Shown: positions 51,304-60,692 of the stretch, piece by piece
Layout: every line of letters begins with the position of its first letter
How positions within the stretch are numbered: the stretch's first letter is position 1
NCBI GenBank assembly: GCA_001898335.1
Contig: MKTS01000015.1
Span: forward strand, 152,779-216,778
From: Mucilaginibacter sp. 44-25
GTDB lineage: Bacteria > Bacteroidota > Bacteroidia > Sphingobacteriales > Sphingobacteriaceae
Reading direction: 5' to 3'
Length of the DNA stretch: 64,000 nucleotides
The notes under the pieces: generated by a model
What the model was told of the DNA's origin: nothing
Database searches by the model: none
What the model saw: the letters and a program-made list of their open reading frames with translations, nothing else
Position numbers and translations under genes: made by a program

Positions 51304-52451
51304 TGTTTGCCAAAGTAATCTTTTACCAGCTTATCGTAAGCGGGTAAAGTATGATAATGCCATTTATTTACTACTGTGCCATTCTTTAACAAGATAATAC
51401 CGGGGTTAGCCCTTACCATGGTTTTAAGCGGCACTCCATCAGCATAGAACAATTCGCTTACCAATTTATGGTCTTTGGCAAATTTCTGTGCCTGTTCCGG
51501 CGGGTTTGAGGTAAGGAAAACAACACGTGTGTTAAAATTCTGTATCAGATTAGCGGCTAAAGCGTTGCTTTCGGCTATAGCATTGATATTAGTCTTAGTC
51601 AGGTCATAAGCCACAATAACCAGACTATAAAAAGGACTGTTCAATAGTTCTTTGTTATAGTTATTTCCTTGCGCATCCTGTATATTCAAGTCGCGTATCT
51701 TGGGCTCAAAGCCTTTTTTAACCAGCCTGCTTTCTGGGTTGCCCTGTACTTGCCAGTTGGTATCTTTCCAAATGCCGCTGCTGAGGTATTCTTTGTCACT
51801 TATTTTTTTGGTGGCTTTGGTCTGTTTGTTCCTGAGTGTGTACATGATCTCATACTCATCGGGCTTGGCTCCGGGCGGCGTTTGCATTTCCTGCCAGATG
51901 TTGGCGCCAACTTTATAGGGTAAAAAATCAATTATTGGTAAAAAACTATAGGTATACCATCCAAAACCTATCGAAATCAGGGTAGCAGTAATAATGGCCT
52001 TATCTCCATTTTTTGCAGTGAACAGTGGTTTTATGCTTGCGCGGTTGCGGAACAGTACCAATACCAGTAAGAGTAGCACCATGTCTTTCCCGAAAGATTG
52101 CCATGGCGTTAAAGGTATGGCATCGCCAAAACAACCGCAGGTTTGAACAACCTTAAAAAAGGCCGAGTAAAAGGTAAGGAAGCCAAAGAAAATGATGAGC
52201 AGCAGTAAGCCCCAAACTACCTTAATTGCGCGTGCGCCAATAAGCAATGCGAAACCCAATATCATTTCCAGGGAGCATAATATAATGGCTATACTCAAGG
52301 CGAGGCCATTTAAAAAGGTAATATGGAATACCTCAAAGTATTCTTCAAGTTTATAGGAAAAACCCAGTGGATCGTTCGCTTTTATCAATCCGGAGAAGAT
52401 AAAAAGCAAACCAACGGCAATCCTGCAAAACCAAATCAATCCATTTTTCAT
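51300..52451 (-). CDS. BT_3928-type DoxX/MauE membrane protein with thioredoxin-like C-terminal domain
   Basis: 383 residues. Four membrane helices in the first 150 residues (DoxX-like: RIAVGLLFIFSGLIKANDP) with a CGCFGD motif in the third loop, as in MauE/vitamin K-reductase-like redox proteins. Another helix lies near 155-175. The C-terminal domain (about 255-383) has a thioredoxin-like pattern (SLVIVAYDLT, NPGIILLKNGTVV) but no CxxC, so redox activity of that domain is doubtful. Overlaps both neighbours by four bases. Confidence 0.85.
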   Translation of the reverse strand: MKNGLIWFCRIAVGLLFIFSGLIKANDPLGFSYKLEEYFEVFHITFLNGLALSIAIILCSLEMILGFALLIGARAIKVVWGLLLLIIFFGFLTFYSAFFKVVQTCGCFGDAIPLTPWQSFGKDMVLLLLVLVLFRNRASIKPLFTAKNGDKAIITATLISIGFGWYTYSFLPIIDFLPYKVGANIWQEMQTPPGAKPDEYEIMYTLRNKQTKATKKISDKEYLSSGIWKDTNWQVQGNPESRLVKKGFEPKIRDLNIQDAQGNNYNKELLNSPFYSLVIVAYDLTKTNINAIAESNALAANLIQNFNTRVVFLTSNPPEQAQKFAKDHKLVSELFYADGVPLKTMVRANPGIILLKNGTVVNKWHYHTLPAYDKLVKDYFGKQ

Positions 52452-52987
52452 TTTACCCCTAATTTTATCAATGCGAAAACCGCATAGTTAAGCATATCCT
52501 GGTAGTTAGCTTTCACACCTTCAGATGCCAGCGTTTGCCCTTGGTTGTCTTCTATCTGCTTTACACGCAACAGCTTCATCAGGATCAAATCAGTTAGTGA
52601 ACTGATGCGCATATCGCGCCATGCTTCGCCGTAATCGTGGTTTTTGGCAAACATCAAGTCGCGGGTTTCCTGTACTTTACTATCAAATATCATCTCCACT
52701 TCATCAGGGTTGAGCTCTAAAGGCGTTTCCGGCCCGCAATCCAGTTGCATCATAGCTATTACGCAGTAGTTTACAATGCCAATGTATTCACCTGTAATAT
52801 CGTCACCTACTTTTGAAACCTGTTTCTCTTCAAGTGTACGAATACGCTGTGCTTTGATAAATATTTGATCGGTAATAGATTGTAAACGTAAAATGCGCCA
52901 GGCAGTGCCGTAATCGCGTGTTTTTTTGATAAAAAGACTGCGGCAAACATTGATAACGGCGTCAAATTCTTGTGCGGTATTATTCAC
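52448..52987 (-). CDS. DUF1599 (nucleotide-modification-associated domain 1) protein, two copies in tandem
   Basis: 179 residues from a GTG (no in-frame ATG). Two repeats of the same domain: KKTRDYGTAWRILRLQSITDQI in the first half and KNHDYGEAWRDMRISSLTDLI in the second, each with the YG-AWR core. The family is related to all-alpha NTP-pyrophosphohydrolase-like proteins, but the catalytic acidic motif is not evident. First gene of the DUF1599-BT_3928-aroK operon, divergent from folP, a typical Bacteroidota neighbourhood. Confidence 0.85.
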   Translation of the reverse strand: MNNTAQEFDAVINVCRSLFIKKTRDYGTAWRILRLQSITDQIFIKAQRIRTLEEKQVSKVGDDITGEYIGIVNYCVIAMMQLDCGPETPLELNPDEVEMIFDSKVQETRDLMFAKNHDYGEAWRDMRISSLTDLILMKLLRVKQIEDNQGQTLASEGVKANYQDMLNYAVFALIKLGVK

Positions 52988-53035
52988 GATGTTGTTGTAA
53001 GTTGGAATGTTGTAGGGCTGATGTTGTAAAGTTTA

Positions 53036-53105
53036 AACGTTGTAAAGTTGTGTATTAAAGTAGCAAGTCTTATTAAAGTAAATAACTTTACAACTTTATA
53101 ACGTT
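53036..53105. repeat. GTTGTAAAGTTG word-repeat hairpin between DUF1599 and folP
   Basis: AACGTTGTAAAGTTG (53036-53050) pairs with CAACTTTATAACGTT (53091-53105) with one G-T pair. Extra GTTGTAA words lie at 52993-53030. Confidence 0.7.
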
Positions 53106-53142
53106 ACAATATTTTAACGGTTAAAATTCCAACAAAAGCAAC

Positions 53143-54012
53143 GTGGATAAAGATACATTTTTTCGGAAAAAGACGACCATAAATGCGGGTGGCAAATTGA
53201 TTGATATGGCATTGCCGAAGGTGATGGGGATCATTAATACCACACCGGATTCTTTTTTTGCCGATAGCCGTAAAATGGAGGTTGATGCTATTTTGCAACA
53301 GGCCGGAAAGATGCTAAATGAAGGTGCTGACTTTTTAGATATCGGCGCTTATTCGTCGCGGCCGGGCGCTGCAGATATATCTGCCCAGGAAGAAACGGAC
53401 AGACTATTACCAGCTGTTGAAGCGATAGTTAAAGACTATCCGGAAGCGATTATTTCGATAGATACCTTCAGGGCTAATGTAGCCGAAACAGCTATCAAGG
53501 CTGGGGCGCATATTATCAATGACATTAGCGGTGGAGGTTTGGACGATGATATGTTTAGCACAGTTGCCCGTTTGCAGGTGCCTTATATTTTGATGCATAT
53601 GAAAGGGAATCCTCAAAACATGCAAGCATTGGCCGAATATGACGATGTATTTGGCGAAGTGTATGATTATTTTGTTAAAAAGATATACGCGCTTAAGCAA
53701 TTAGGTGTGCATGATGTAATTATTGACCCAGGTTTTGGTTTTGCGAAAAAGCCGGAACATAGCTATGCGTTAATGAATAGGATGCAGGAGCTTGAACGAT
53801 TGCAATTGCCGGTATTAGCAGGTATATCCCGGAAGAAAATGATCTATGGTTTATTAGGTACTACGGCTGCCGAAGCCTTAAACGGAACCACAGCGCTAAA
53901 CACCATTGCCCTGATGAAAGGCGCCAACATATTACGTGTGCACGATGTGAAGGCGGCGGTGGAAGCTATTACTATATTTAAGGCCACAACCTTAGGATAC
54001 AATAATATATAG
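53143..54012 (+). CDS. folP: dihydropteroate synthase
   Basis: 289 residues from a GTG at 53143. The alternative ATG at 53209 would remove the conserved FFRKKTTINAGG start, so GTG is favoured. MGIINTTPDSFF, DIGAYSSRPGA and DPGFGFAKKPEHS are the pterin and pABA/sulfonamide-binding loops. Joins pABA with dihydropterin pyrophosphate in folate synthesis; target of sulfonamides. Next gene begins six bases after its stop. Confidence 0.95.
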   Translation: MDKDTFFRKKTTINAGGKLIDMALPKVMGIINTTPDSFFADSRKMEVDAILQQAGKMLNEGADFLDIGAYSSRPGAADISAQEETDRLLPAVEAIVKDYPEAIISIDTFRANVAETAIKAGAHIINDISGGGLDDDMFSTVARLQVPYILMHMKGNPQNMQALAEYDDVFGEVYDYFVKKIYALKQLGVHDVIIDPGFGFAKKPEHSYALMNRMQELERLQLPVLAGISRKKMIYGLLGTTAAEALNGTTALNTIALMKGANILRVHDVKAAVEAITIFKATTLGYNNI

Positions 54013-54018
54013 GTGGGT

Positions 54019-55056
54019 ATGAAAAGATATTTTGTTTCCATTTTGCTGATCATAAGTTTTGCTTCTTTTAAAAAAGCCAGCGGACAAAAAGTGGAGATCA
54101 TAAAGGATGAGTATATTTTTAATGAAGTTCCTTTTAAAGCATGCCACGCATCTACCCTAATTAAACTCGGGCCTAACCGTTTATTAGCTTCCTGGTTTGG
54201 CGGAACACAGGAAAGTAACCCGGATGTGTGCATATGGACTGCCGAAAACGATGGAACAAAATGGTCATCACCCATCAAAGTGGCTGATGGTATACAGCCG
54301 GATGGTAAAAGGTACGCCTGCTGGAACCCCGTTTTATTTATAGCAGCGAACGGTGTGCTTTACCTGCATTATAAAATAGGCCCAAACCCGCGCGAATGGT
54401 GGGCAATGTACAAAACATCAAAAGATGGTGGCAAAACATGGTCGTCAGCTGTGGCGCTGCCCAAAGGTTTTTTAGGCCCCATCAAAAATAAACCTGTGCA
54501 ATTGGCTAACGGAGATATCCTGTATCCATCAAGTACTGAAAGTCTGGACGAGAAAACCTGGCAAATACATTTGGAAAGATCTGACGCTGCGTTAAAGAAA
54601 TGGGAAAAGATCAATATCGATTGTGATACCTTTCAGCTGATACAGCCGTCCATCCTCAGATATTCTAAACAAAGGCTACAATTGTTATCGCGCAGCAAAC
54701 AGAATGTTATTGCGCAAAACTGGTCAAACGATAACGGCAAAACCTGGAGCAAAGCTACAGCTACGCAACTGCCCAATCCAAATTCCGGGAGCGATGCGGT
54801 TACCGTAAACGGGTATCAATTGCTGGTATACAACCCGCTTACCGCCGGTAAAAACTGGTGGGAGGGGCGTTCGGTTTTAAAACTGGCTGTTACAAAGGAC
54901 GGCGAACACTGGAAAGACCTATATACTTTTGAACAACATGATAAAGGCGAATACAGCTACCCGGCCATTATTGCCGATACAGTAGGAAATGTTTACGTTA
55001 CCTACACGCACGACAGAAGCCGCATAAAATTTGTACAGTTGAAGTTTTTCAGGTAG
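54019..55056 (+). CDS. secreted sialidase-fold (exo-alpha-sialidase-like) protein
   Basis: 345 residues from the ATG at 54019 (a GTG six bases earlier would add two residues). Signal peptide to about 23 (FKKASGQ). Two Asp-boxes, SKDGGKTW and SNDNGKTW, plus SWFGGTQESNPD and YACWNPV, define a six-bladed neuraminidase-like propeller. True sialidases have an Arg triad; I see candidate Arg (GRSVLK, SRIKF) but cannot confirm. Members in Bacteroidota often act on plant-type polysaccharides. Follows folP by six bases, yet functionally unrelated. Confidence 0.82.
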   Translation: MKRYFVSILLIISFASFKKASGQKVEIIKDEYIFNEVPFKACHASTLIKLGPNRLLASWFGGTQESNPDVCIWTAENDGTKWSSPIKVADGIQPDGKRYACWNPVLFIAANGVLYLHYKIGPNPREWWAMYKTSKDGGKTWSSAVALPKGFLGPIKNKPVQLANGDILYPSSTESLDEKTWQIHLERSDAALKKWEKINIDCDTFQLIQPSILRYSKQRLQLLSRSKQNVIAQNWSNDNGKTWSKATATQLPNPNSGSDAVTVNGYQLLVYNPLTAGKNWWEGRSVLKLAVTKDGEHWKDLYTFEQHDKGEYSYPAIIADTVGNVYVTYTHDRSRIKFVQLKFFR

Positions 55057-55449
55057 TTATTTCATACGTACATAAAGCCAGCTTGGACCGTCGGCTACTG
55101 ATGTGCCTATAATCAGGCTATCAGCCTTTATACGATAAACATCTGAATATGCCGGATTAGTAAATTTCATTAATCCATATTTCGCGCCGTTGTCACTGCC
55201 TATCTGGTTAGTGGAAAATTTGCCCTGCGCTTTCAATTGGTTTGCTTCGTACTTGGTGTAAGTGCTGTCAGCGGTAAAAGTATATCTGTTTCCGTTCCCG
55301 GGCGGGTATGGTACAGGTGCTGCCCATCCTGACATGGCGGTTCTGAGTTCCCATGATCCTGTGAAACCATTTGCAGGAACCTGCACTTTATCCTTGTGGC
55401 AGGCGGTAAATAAGGTGGTAACGACTAATGCGGCGATCAGCTTTTTCAT
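55057..55449 (-). CDS. small lipocalin-like lipoprotein
   Basis: 130 residues. MKKLIAALVVTTLFTAC is a lipoprotein signal with Cys17. The mature chain FTGSWELRTAMSGW, then YTFTADSTYTKYE and a closing VYRIKADSLIIG resembles lipocalin-like (DUF5004/lipocalin_4) domains. Function unknown. Its stop codon directly abuts the stop of the convergent sialidase-fold gene, with no base between. Confidence 0.78.
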   Translation of the reverse strand: MKKLIAALVVTTLFTACHKDKVQVPANGFTGSWELRTAMSGWAAPVPYPPGNGNRYTFTADSTYTKYEANQLKAQGKFSTNQIGSDNGAKYGLMKFTNPAYSDVYRIKADSLIIGTSVADGPSWLYVRMK

Positions 55450-55506
55450 TTGTAAAGTTTAGTTTATAACCTTACGCAGCTAATGCTTCAAGCGCTACAG
55501 CGTAAA

Positions 55507-57033
55507 TTAATTTTTTTTAACGGAAGTGGTTAGCTCCAGGATAGAATCAACATATTCGCGGTTGTTAGCCAAACGTGGTACTTTGTGCTGGCCGCCTATT
55601 TTGCCCCGCGTTTTCATCCAGTTAAAAAAGGTATTTTGTTGTACGGGGCGCACCAAAGGCCGGCGAAGCGCCATGTCTTTAAATCGCTTGGCGTCATAGT
55701 CAGAATTTACCTTACGGAGTGTTTCGTCCAGCAGGTCAACAAAGCGCTCAAACTCGGCGGGTGGTTTCTCAAACTCTATCAACCATTCATGAGCGCCGGA
55801 ACTATTGTCGCTAAAATAAACGGGGGCTGCAGTATAGTCGCGTATAATGGCGCCGGTTTGGCTGCACGCTTCGGCAAGGGCGCGTTCGGCATTATCAATG
55901 ATCAGTTCTTCGCCAAAGGCGTTAATGAAATGCTTGGTACGGCCGGTGATCTGTATTCTGAAAGGCGAGAGCGAAGTAAATTTAATGGTATCGCCTATCA
56001 TATATCTCCATAAGCCGGCATTGGTGCTAATGATGAGCGCGTAATTTTTATTCAATTGCACCTCATCTAAGGTAAGTGTTTGCGGGTGCTCGTCGTGAAG
56101 GTTCTCTAAGGGTAAAAACTCGTAAAAGATCCCATAGTCGAGCATCAAGAGCATATCGCCCGGTTCTTCCAGATCCTGTATGCCAAAAAAGCCTTCAGAG
56201 GCATTGTAGGTTTCCAGGTAATACATGTCATCCTTGGGTATCAGTTTCCTAAACTGTTCCCGATAGGGGGTGAAGTTAACCGCACCATGAAAATACAATT
56301 CCAGATTGGGCCATACATCCAGCAAATTGTTTTTGCCGGTGATCTCTAAAATACGCTTGAACAGCAGAATGTTCCAGGTAGGTACGCCGCTGATGCTGGT
56401 TACATTTACATCTTTGGTGGCGTAGGCCATCTTCTCTATTTTTTCTTCGAAATTTTCCAGAAGGGCTATATCCAAATGAGGAGTACGATAAAATTCGGCC
56501 CATAAGGGCAGGTTTTTCATAATAACGGCTGACAGGTCACCAAAAAAAGTATCGGCATTTAGCTGCCCCACTTGGTGGCTACCACCAAGCGTTAAGCTTT
56601 TACCTGTAAAAATGCGCGCATTGGGGCGGTTGTTGAAGTAAAGGGTAAGCATATCCTTACCGCCTTTAAAATGGCACTCTTCGAGTGATTCTTCACTTAC
56701 CGGAATAAACTTGCTGCGATCATTTGTGGTGCCTGATGACTTGGCAAACCAGCGAATTTCTGATGGCCATAGTACATTTTGTTCGCCTTTGAGCATACGC
56801 TCGATATAAGGCTTAAGGCTATCATATGTTTGGAGCGGAACGCGCTCTTTAAACTGGGCAAGATTCTCTATGCTTTTGTAACCATACTTTTTCCCCCACT
56901 CCGTGCTTTCAGCACCGGCAACCAGTTGTTCAAACCATTCTTCCTGTACCTCGTTGGGGTACTTCATAAAAAGCTCTATCTGGTGGATACGCTTTTTCAT
57001 GAACCAGGTAAAAACGGAGTTAAAAATGGTCAT
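55507..57033 (-). CDS. GH3 family acyl-adenylate amidosynthetase-like protein
   Basis: 508 residues. The ATP/acyl-adenylate signature SSGTTNDRSKFIPVSEESL (about 110) and YNASEGFFGIQ are hallmarks of GH3 (ANL superfamily). GH3 enzymes conjugate carboxylic acids to amino acids via adenylates; the substrates of the bacterial branch are unknown. Commonly adjacent to lptB in Bacteroidota, as here (97 bases). No membrane segment. Confidence 0.9.
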   Translation of the reverse strand: MTIFNSVFTWFMKKRIHQIELFMKYPNEVQEEWFEQLVAGAESTEWGKKYGYKSIENLAQFKERVPLQTYDSLKPYIERMLKGEQNVLWPSEIRWFAKSSGTTNDRSKFIPVSEESLEECHFKGGKDMLTLYFNNRPNARIFTGKSLTLGGSHQVGQLNADTFFGDLSAVIMKNLPLWAEFYRTPHLDIALLENFEEKIEKMAYATKDVNVTSISGVPTWNILLFKRILEITGKNNLLDVWPNLELYFHGAVNFTPYREQFRKLIPKDDMYYLETYNASEGFFGIQDLEEPGDMLLMLDYGIFYEFLPLENLHDEHPQTLTLDEVQLNKNYALIISTNAGLWRYMIGDTIKFTSLSPFRIQITGRTKHFINAFGEELIIDNAERALAEACSQTGAIIRDYTAAPVYFSDNSSGAHEWLIEFEKPPAEFERFVDLLDETLRKVNSDYDAKRFKDMALRRPLVRPVQQNTFFNWMKTRGKIGGQHKVPRLANNREYVDSILELTTSVKKN

Positions 57034-57048
57034 AATTTACGGTTAGAG

Positions 57049-57107
57049 GATCATGGTTCATGGATGATAGTTCATAGTAGCTGCTTTTGTCGCCATGAAC
57101 CATGATC
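57049..57107. repeat. perfect 15-bp-stem hairpin between lptB and the GH3 gene
   Basis: GATCATGGTTCATGG (57049-57063) with CCATGAACCATGATC (57093-57107). CATGGTT/CATGAAC words as in a word-repeat element. Confidence 0.8.
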
Positions 57108-57129
57108 TATTGGCTATCAAATATAGATG

Positions 57130-57870
57130 TTACTGCGGAAAAACTTTCCTTTTCAGCACAAAGTTGGCACCGAGGTAAACCTTGCGCACCATTTCATTTT
57201 CGGCCAGTACCTCGGGCACGCCCGATTCCAATATCTTTCCTTCAAATAAAAGGTAAGCCCTATCTGTAATAGATAGCGTTTCCTGTACGTTGTGGTCAGT
57301 AATGAGGATGCCGATATTACGGTGCTTTAACTTAGCTACCATACTTTGTATCTCCTCAACCGCAATGGGGTCAACGCCGGCAAAGGGTTCGTCCAGCAAA
57401 ATAAAGTTGGGCTCTGCAGCAAGGGCGCGGGCTATCTCGGTACGGCGGCGTTCACCGCCGGATAGCAGGTCGCCGCGATTTTTACGAACCTTATGTAAAC
57501 TGAATTCATCTATTAATTCTTCCAGTTTATCGCGTTGTTTTTCCTTGCTCATGACTCCCATTTCCAACACAGCCTTTATATTATCTTCTACAGAAAGCTT
57601 GCGGAAAACAGATGCCTCCTGCGCCAGGTAGCCAATGCCTTTTTGGGCACGGCGGTACATGGGGTCGGTAGTTATTTCTTCGTCATCCAGAAATATTTTG
57701 CCCTCATTAGGTTTTATCAAACCAACGATCATATAAAAAGAAGTGGTTTTACCGGCACCGTTAGGCCCGAGTAACCCTACGATCTCGCCCTGCGATACAT
57801 CAAACGTAACATCGTTAACAACGGTACGCTGCTTATATTTTTTTATTAAATGGTCGGCTCTTAAAATCAT
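57130..57870 (-). CDS. lptB: LPS export ABC transporter ATP-binding protein LptB
   Basis: 246 residues. Walker A GPNGAGKT (35-42), Q-loop, signature LSGGERRR near 137, Walker B with FILLDEPFAGVDPIAVEEI, and switch His in ITDHNVQE. The AGVDP and YLAQEASVF segments are LptB-typical. Powers LPS movement with LptFG. The partner genes are not in the window; recJ is upstream. Confidence 0.94.
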   Translation of the reverse strand: MILRADHLIKKYKQRTVVNDVTFDVSQGEIVGLLGPNGAGKTTSFYMIVGLIKPNEGKIFLDDEEITTDPMYRRAQKGIGYLAQEASVFRKLSVEDNIKAVLEMGVMSKEKQRDKLEELIDEFSLHKVRKNRGDLLSGGERRRTEIARALAAEPNFILLDEPFAGVDPIAVEEIQSMVAKLKHRNIGILITDHNVQETLSITDRAYLLFEGKILESGVPEVLAENEMVRKVYLGANFVLKRKVFPQ

Positions 57871-57873
57871 GAG

Positions 57874-57955
57874 TCAAAAAAATTCAAAATTCAAAAATAA
57901 AAATTCAAAATAAGCACATTGTCCAGTTGCAAGTTTTTGACTTTTTAATTTTGAC
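57874..57955. repeat. TTCAAAA/TTTTGAC word-repeat region
   Basis: Repeated ATTCAAAA words (57880-57910) face TTTTTGACTTTTTAATTTTGAC words (57934-57955) in inverted orientation; an imperfect long hairpin between recJ and lptB. Wording matches the element at 61908-61960. Confidence 0.6.
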
Positions 57956-57958
57956 TTT

Positions 57959-59659
57959 TTACTTTAATCTAATTCCTTTTATGTTCAATTGTACGGAGCG
58001 TTGTTCGCGCCATACGTTTTCTTCAATGGTGTAACAAATATCAAAAGGCACGCCGGTATTTAACTGGGGCAATAGATCACCCTGGTTAAAGGCTATACAG
58101 CTAAAGCTTGCCGAACCTGGCTGCATTACAAACATTTTTAAATGTTTACCGCCTACCAGGCCTGCTACGCCGCTAACATACACATTTTTAGTTAGGAACA
58201 CCGGCGCCATATTTTCGGGGCCAAAAGGCGCGAACTGGTTAAGTATCCTGAAAAATTTCGAATCAATATCAGTAAGCGCTATTTCCGCGTCAATGCTTAT
58301 CTGCTGTATCAGCAATTCATCGGGTATAGTAGTGCTCACCACTTCTTCAAACTTATCGGCAAAGGCCTGTATATTTTCTCGCTGCATGGTAAGCCCGGCC
58401 GCGTATTTATGCCCGCCAAACTGTATGAGCAGATCGCTGCAGCCGCACAAGGCCTCATAAAGGTCGTAACCCAATACAGAACGGGCCGACCCGGCAATAT
58501 GCCCGTTGGACTGGGTGAGCACCACGGTTGGGCGGTAATATTTTTCGGTAAGGCGCGATGCCACTATGCCGATAACACCCTTATGCCAGTTCTCGTTAAA
58601 AACCACGGTTGATTTGCGGCCCACGAGCACCGAGTCATTATCAATCATGCTCAGCGCTTCGTCGGTTATTTGCTGGTCGTGCCCTTTGCGTTCAACATTG
58701 TGCAGGTTAATCCTGTCGCCTTTTTCACGAGCGTCCTCCTCGTGGCAGGCTATCAACAATTCCACAGCGTGTTTGGCATCATCAATTCTGCCGGCGGCAT
58801 TTATACGAGGGCCGAGGGTAAACACTACATCGGCAATAGTATAGTCGCATTTTTTACCGGCAATATCCATCAGGGTTTTTACCCCAATGCAGGGCGAGGC
58901 ATTTATTTTTTGCAGGCCCAGATGTGCCAGTACGCGGTTTTCGCCTGTAATATGCACAATATCGCAAGCTATACTAATGGCCACCAGGTCCAGGTATTCG
59001 GCAACTTCCCCAAAAGGAATATCGTGTACGTGAGCATATGCCTGTATGAGCTTAAAGCCAATACCGCAGCCCGAAAGTTCTTTGTATGGATAGCTGCACT
59101 GCGGGCGTTTCGGATCTAAAATGGCTATTGCCTCGGGGACGTCTTCACCAGGCAGGTGATGATCACAAATAATAAAATCTACCCCAAGGGTGTTGGCATA
59201 AGCGACCTTATCAACCGATTTAATACCACAATCTAAAGCGATAATTAGGTTAAAGCCGTTTTCTGCTGCATAATCTATCCCCTGGGTGGAGATACCGTAG
59301 CCTTCTTTATAGCGGTCGGGTATGTAGTATTCTATATGGCTGTAACGTTTACTGAAAAAGCTGTACACCAGTGCAACGGCGGTAGTGCCGTCAACATCAT
59401 AATCACCGTAAATTAGGATCTTTTGATTTTTGGCGATAGCTTCATCTATACGATCAATAGCCTTCTCCATATCCGCCATCAGGAACGGATCATGCAGATG
59501 GAGTTCACTTGGGCGAAAAAAATAGCGCGCTTCTTCAAAACCGGTAACCCCGCGCTGTACAAGTATTTTTGCAAGAACGGGGCTGATATTGAGCTCGGCA
59601 GAAAGCTTACTTACTATTTCTGTGTCGGCCTCGTCTTTTAACACCCATCGCTTGTCCAT
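57959..59659 (-). CDS. recJ: single-stranded-DNA-specific exonuclease RecJ
   Basis: 566 residues from the ATG at 59659 (an in-frame TTG three codons earlier is less likely). DHH motifs: YGDYDVDGTTAV, ALDCGIKS, CDHHLPGED; DHHA1 domain with GSARSV and FGGHKYAAGL. Degrades 5'-ended single-stranded DNA in recombination and mismatch repair. Downstream of DUF4835 by 135 bases, same strand. Confidence 0.94.
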   Translation of the reverse strand: MDKRWVLKDEADTEIVSKLSAELNISPVLAKILVQRGVTGFEEARYFFRPSELHLHDPFLMADMEKAIDRIDEAIAKNQKILIYGDYDVDGTTAVALVYSFFSKRYSHIEYYIPDRYKEGYGISTQGIDYAAENGFNLIIALDCGIKSVDKVAYANTLGVDFIICDHHLPGEDVPEAIAILDPKRPQCSYPYKELSGCGIGFKLIQAYAHVHDIPFGEVAEYLDLVAISIACDIVHITGENRVLAHLGLQKINASPCIGVKTLMDIAGKKCDYTIADVVFTLGPRINAAGRIDDAKHAVELLIACHEEDAREKGDRINLHNVERKGHDQQITDEALSMIDNDSVLVGRKSTVVFNENWHKGVIGIVASRLTEKYYRPTVVLTQSNGHIAGSARSVLGYDLYEALCGCSDLLIQFGGHKYAAGLTMQRENIQAFADKFEEVVSTTIPDELLIQQISIDAEIALTDIDSKFFRILNQFAPFGPENMAPVFLTKNVYVSGVAGLVGGKHLKMFVMQPGSASFSCIAFNQGDLLPQLNTGVPFDICYTIEENVWREQRSVQLNIKGIRLK

Positions 59660-59794
59660 ATTTATCAATCGCTTTAAAAGAAGTAAAGATAACTAATGGT
59701 GGATAAACGGAACCGATGGAATAAAATTTTATCTTCCTTAAAAATCACCGTGTTTGGTTAACACAAACCAAAAGCCTTATTTACATGGTGGCAA

Positions 59795-60691
59795 TTAACG
59801 CCCGTTTAAGGTTTGGTATTTCGTTCCGTTTGCCGGGTCGGCAGCCGACAGGATGTTCATGGCGTTTACCCTGTCCTGCTGAGAGGCGGCACTGAAAATG
59901 GAAACAAACTCTGCATTTTTGGCCGTAAAAAATGCCAGTGGGAAATAGGAGCCGAGGCGTTTGCGGTCTACCTGTGACAATACCGGCAATATACTGCTGA
60001 TGTATTTACGTGCCTTGTTAGGGTTATCGGCCATTATATCCAGGCCGTTTCGGTGATAGTTATAAATAAACTCGCGCAGGTTATCGTATATTTTATTGTT
60101 CAGGTTTTCTATAAGCCAGTACCGGTTAACGTTGGTATCAAAGCCCTTCCACCCCTTGTACGAGGATGTTTGCGCATTGATCATCACCGTTTGCGCGTTA
60201 AGGAAATAAGGCGTGCCGCCATATTTAGAGAACGAATCATAATCCATCCCCAAAATAACGTACGCGTAAAAGGCCATTATAGAACTCAGGTTACTCTGAA
60301 AGTTCTGGTCGCTGTAATCAATAGTTTGCCCATCGGTATACGTAAAATCAATATCCCGGTCGTTAATATTAAGGAGGGTGGTTGTATAAGTTGAATTATA
60401 AACGGGCCTGGACGATTGCACCTGGAGTTCGCCGCTAAAGGTGCTGCTGCCATCCCAACTGGTTATATTTAATACAAAGTTGCAATCAATGCGTTCATTT
60501 GGTGCTATATCGTCAGCGCTCCATTTGCGGCCATTCAGAAAATCCTTCATGGCGGTTTCGAGTGTTTGCAGGATACGCCTGTTGGTGATCTGAATTTTGG
60601 GTGCTACCACCTTTACCCTCGCGTTAAGGTCCTGGGCACGGGCGCTTAAGCAGGTAAGCAATAAAAGAGTGGCGGCAATTATGTTCTTCAT
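59795..60691 (-). CDS. DUF4835 family secreted protein
   Basis: 298 residues. Signal peptide MKNIIAATLLLLTCLSARAQ. Conserved blocks: LNARVKVVAPKIQ, WSADDIAPNERIDCNF, a central AFYAYVILGMDYDSFS, and a RKYISSILPVL end. Uncharacterised Bacteroidota family commonly placed next to coaBC and recN, probably periplasmic. One base separates it from coaBC. Confidence 0.88.
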   Translation of the reverse strand: MKNIIAATLLLLTCLSARAQDLNARVKVVAPKIQITNRRILQTLETAMKDFLNGRKWSADDIAPNERIDCNFVLNITSWDGSSTFSGELQVQSSRPVYNSTYTTTLLNINDRDIDFTYTDGQTIDYSDQNFQSNLSSIMAFYAYVILGMDYDSFSKYGGTPYFLNAQTVMINAQTSSYKGWKGFDTNVNRYWLIENLNNKIYDNLREFIYNYHRNGLDIMADNPNKARKYISSILPVLSQVDRKRLGSYFPLAFFTAKNAEFVSIFSAASQQDRVNAMNILSAADPANGTKYQTLNGR

Positions 60692-60692
60692 T

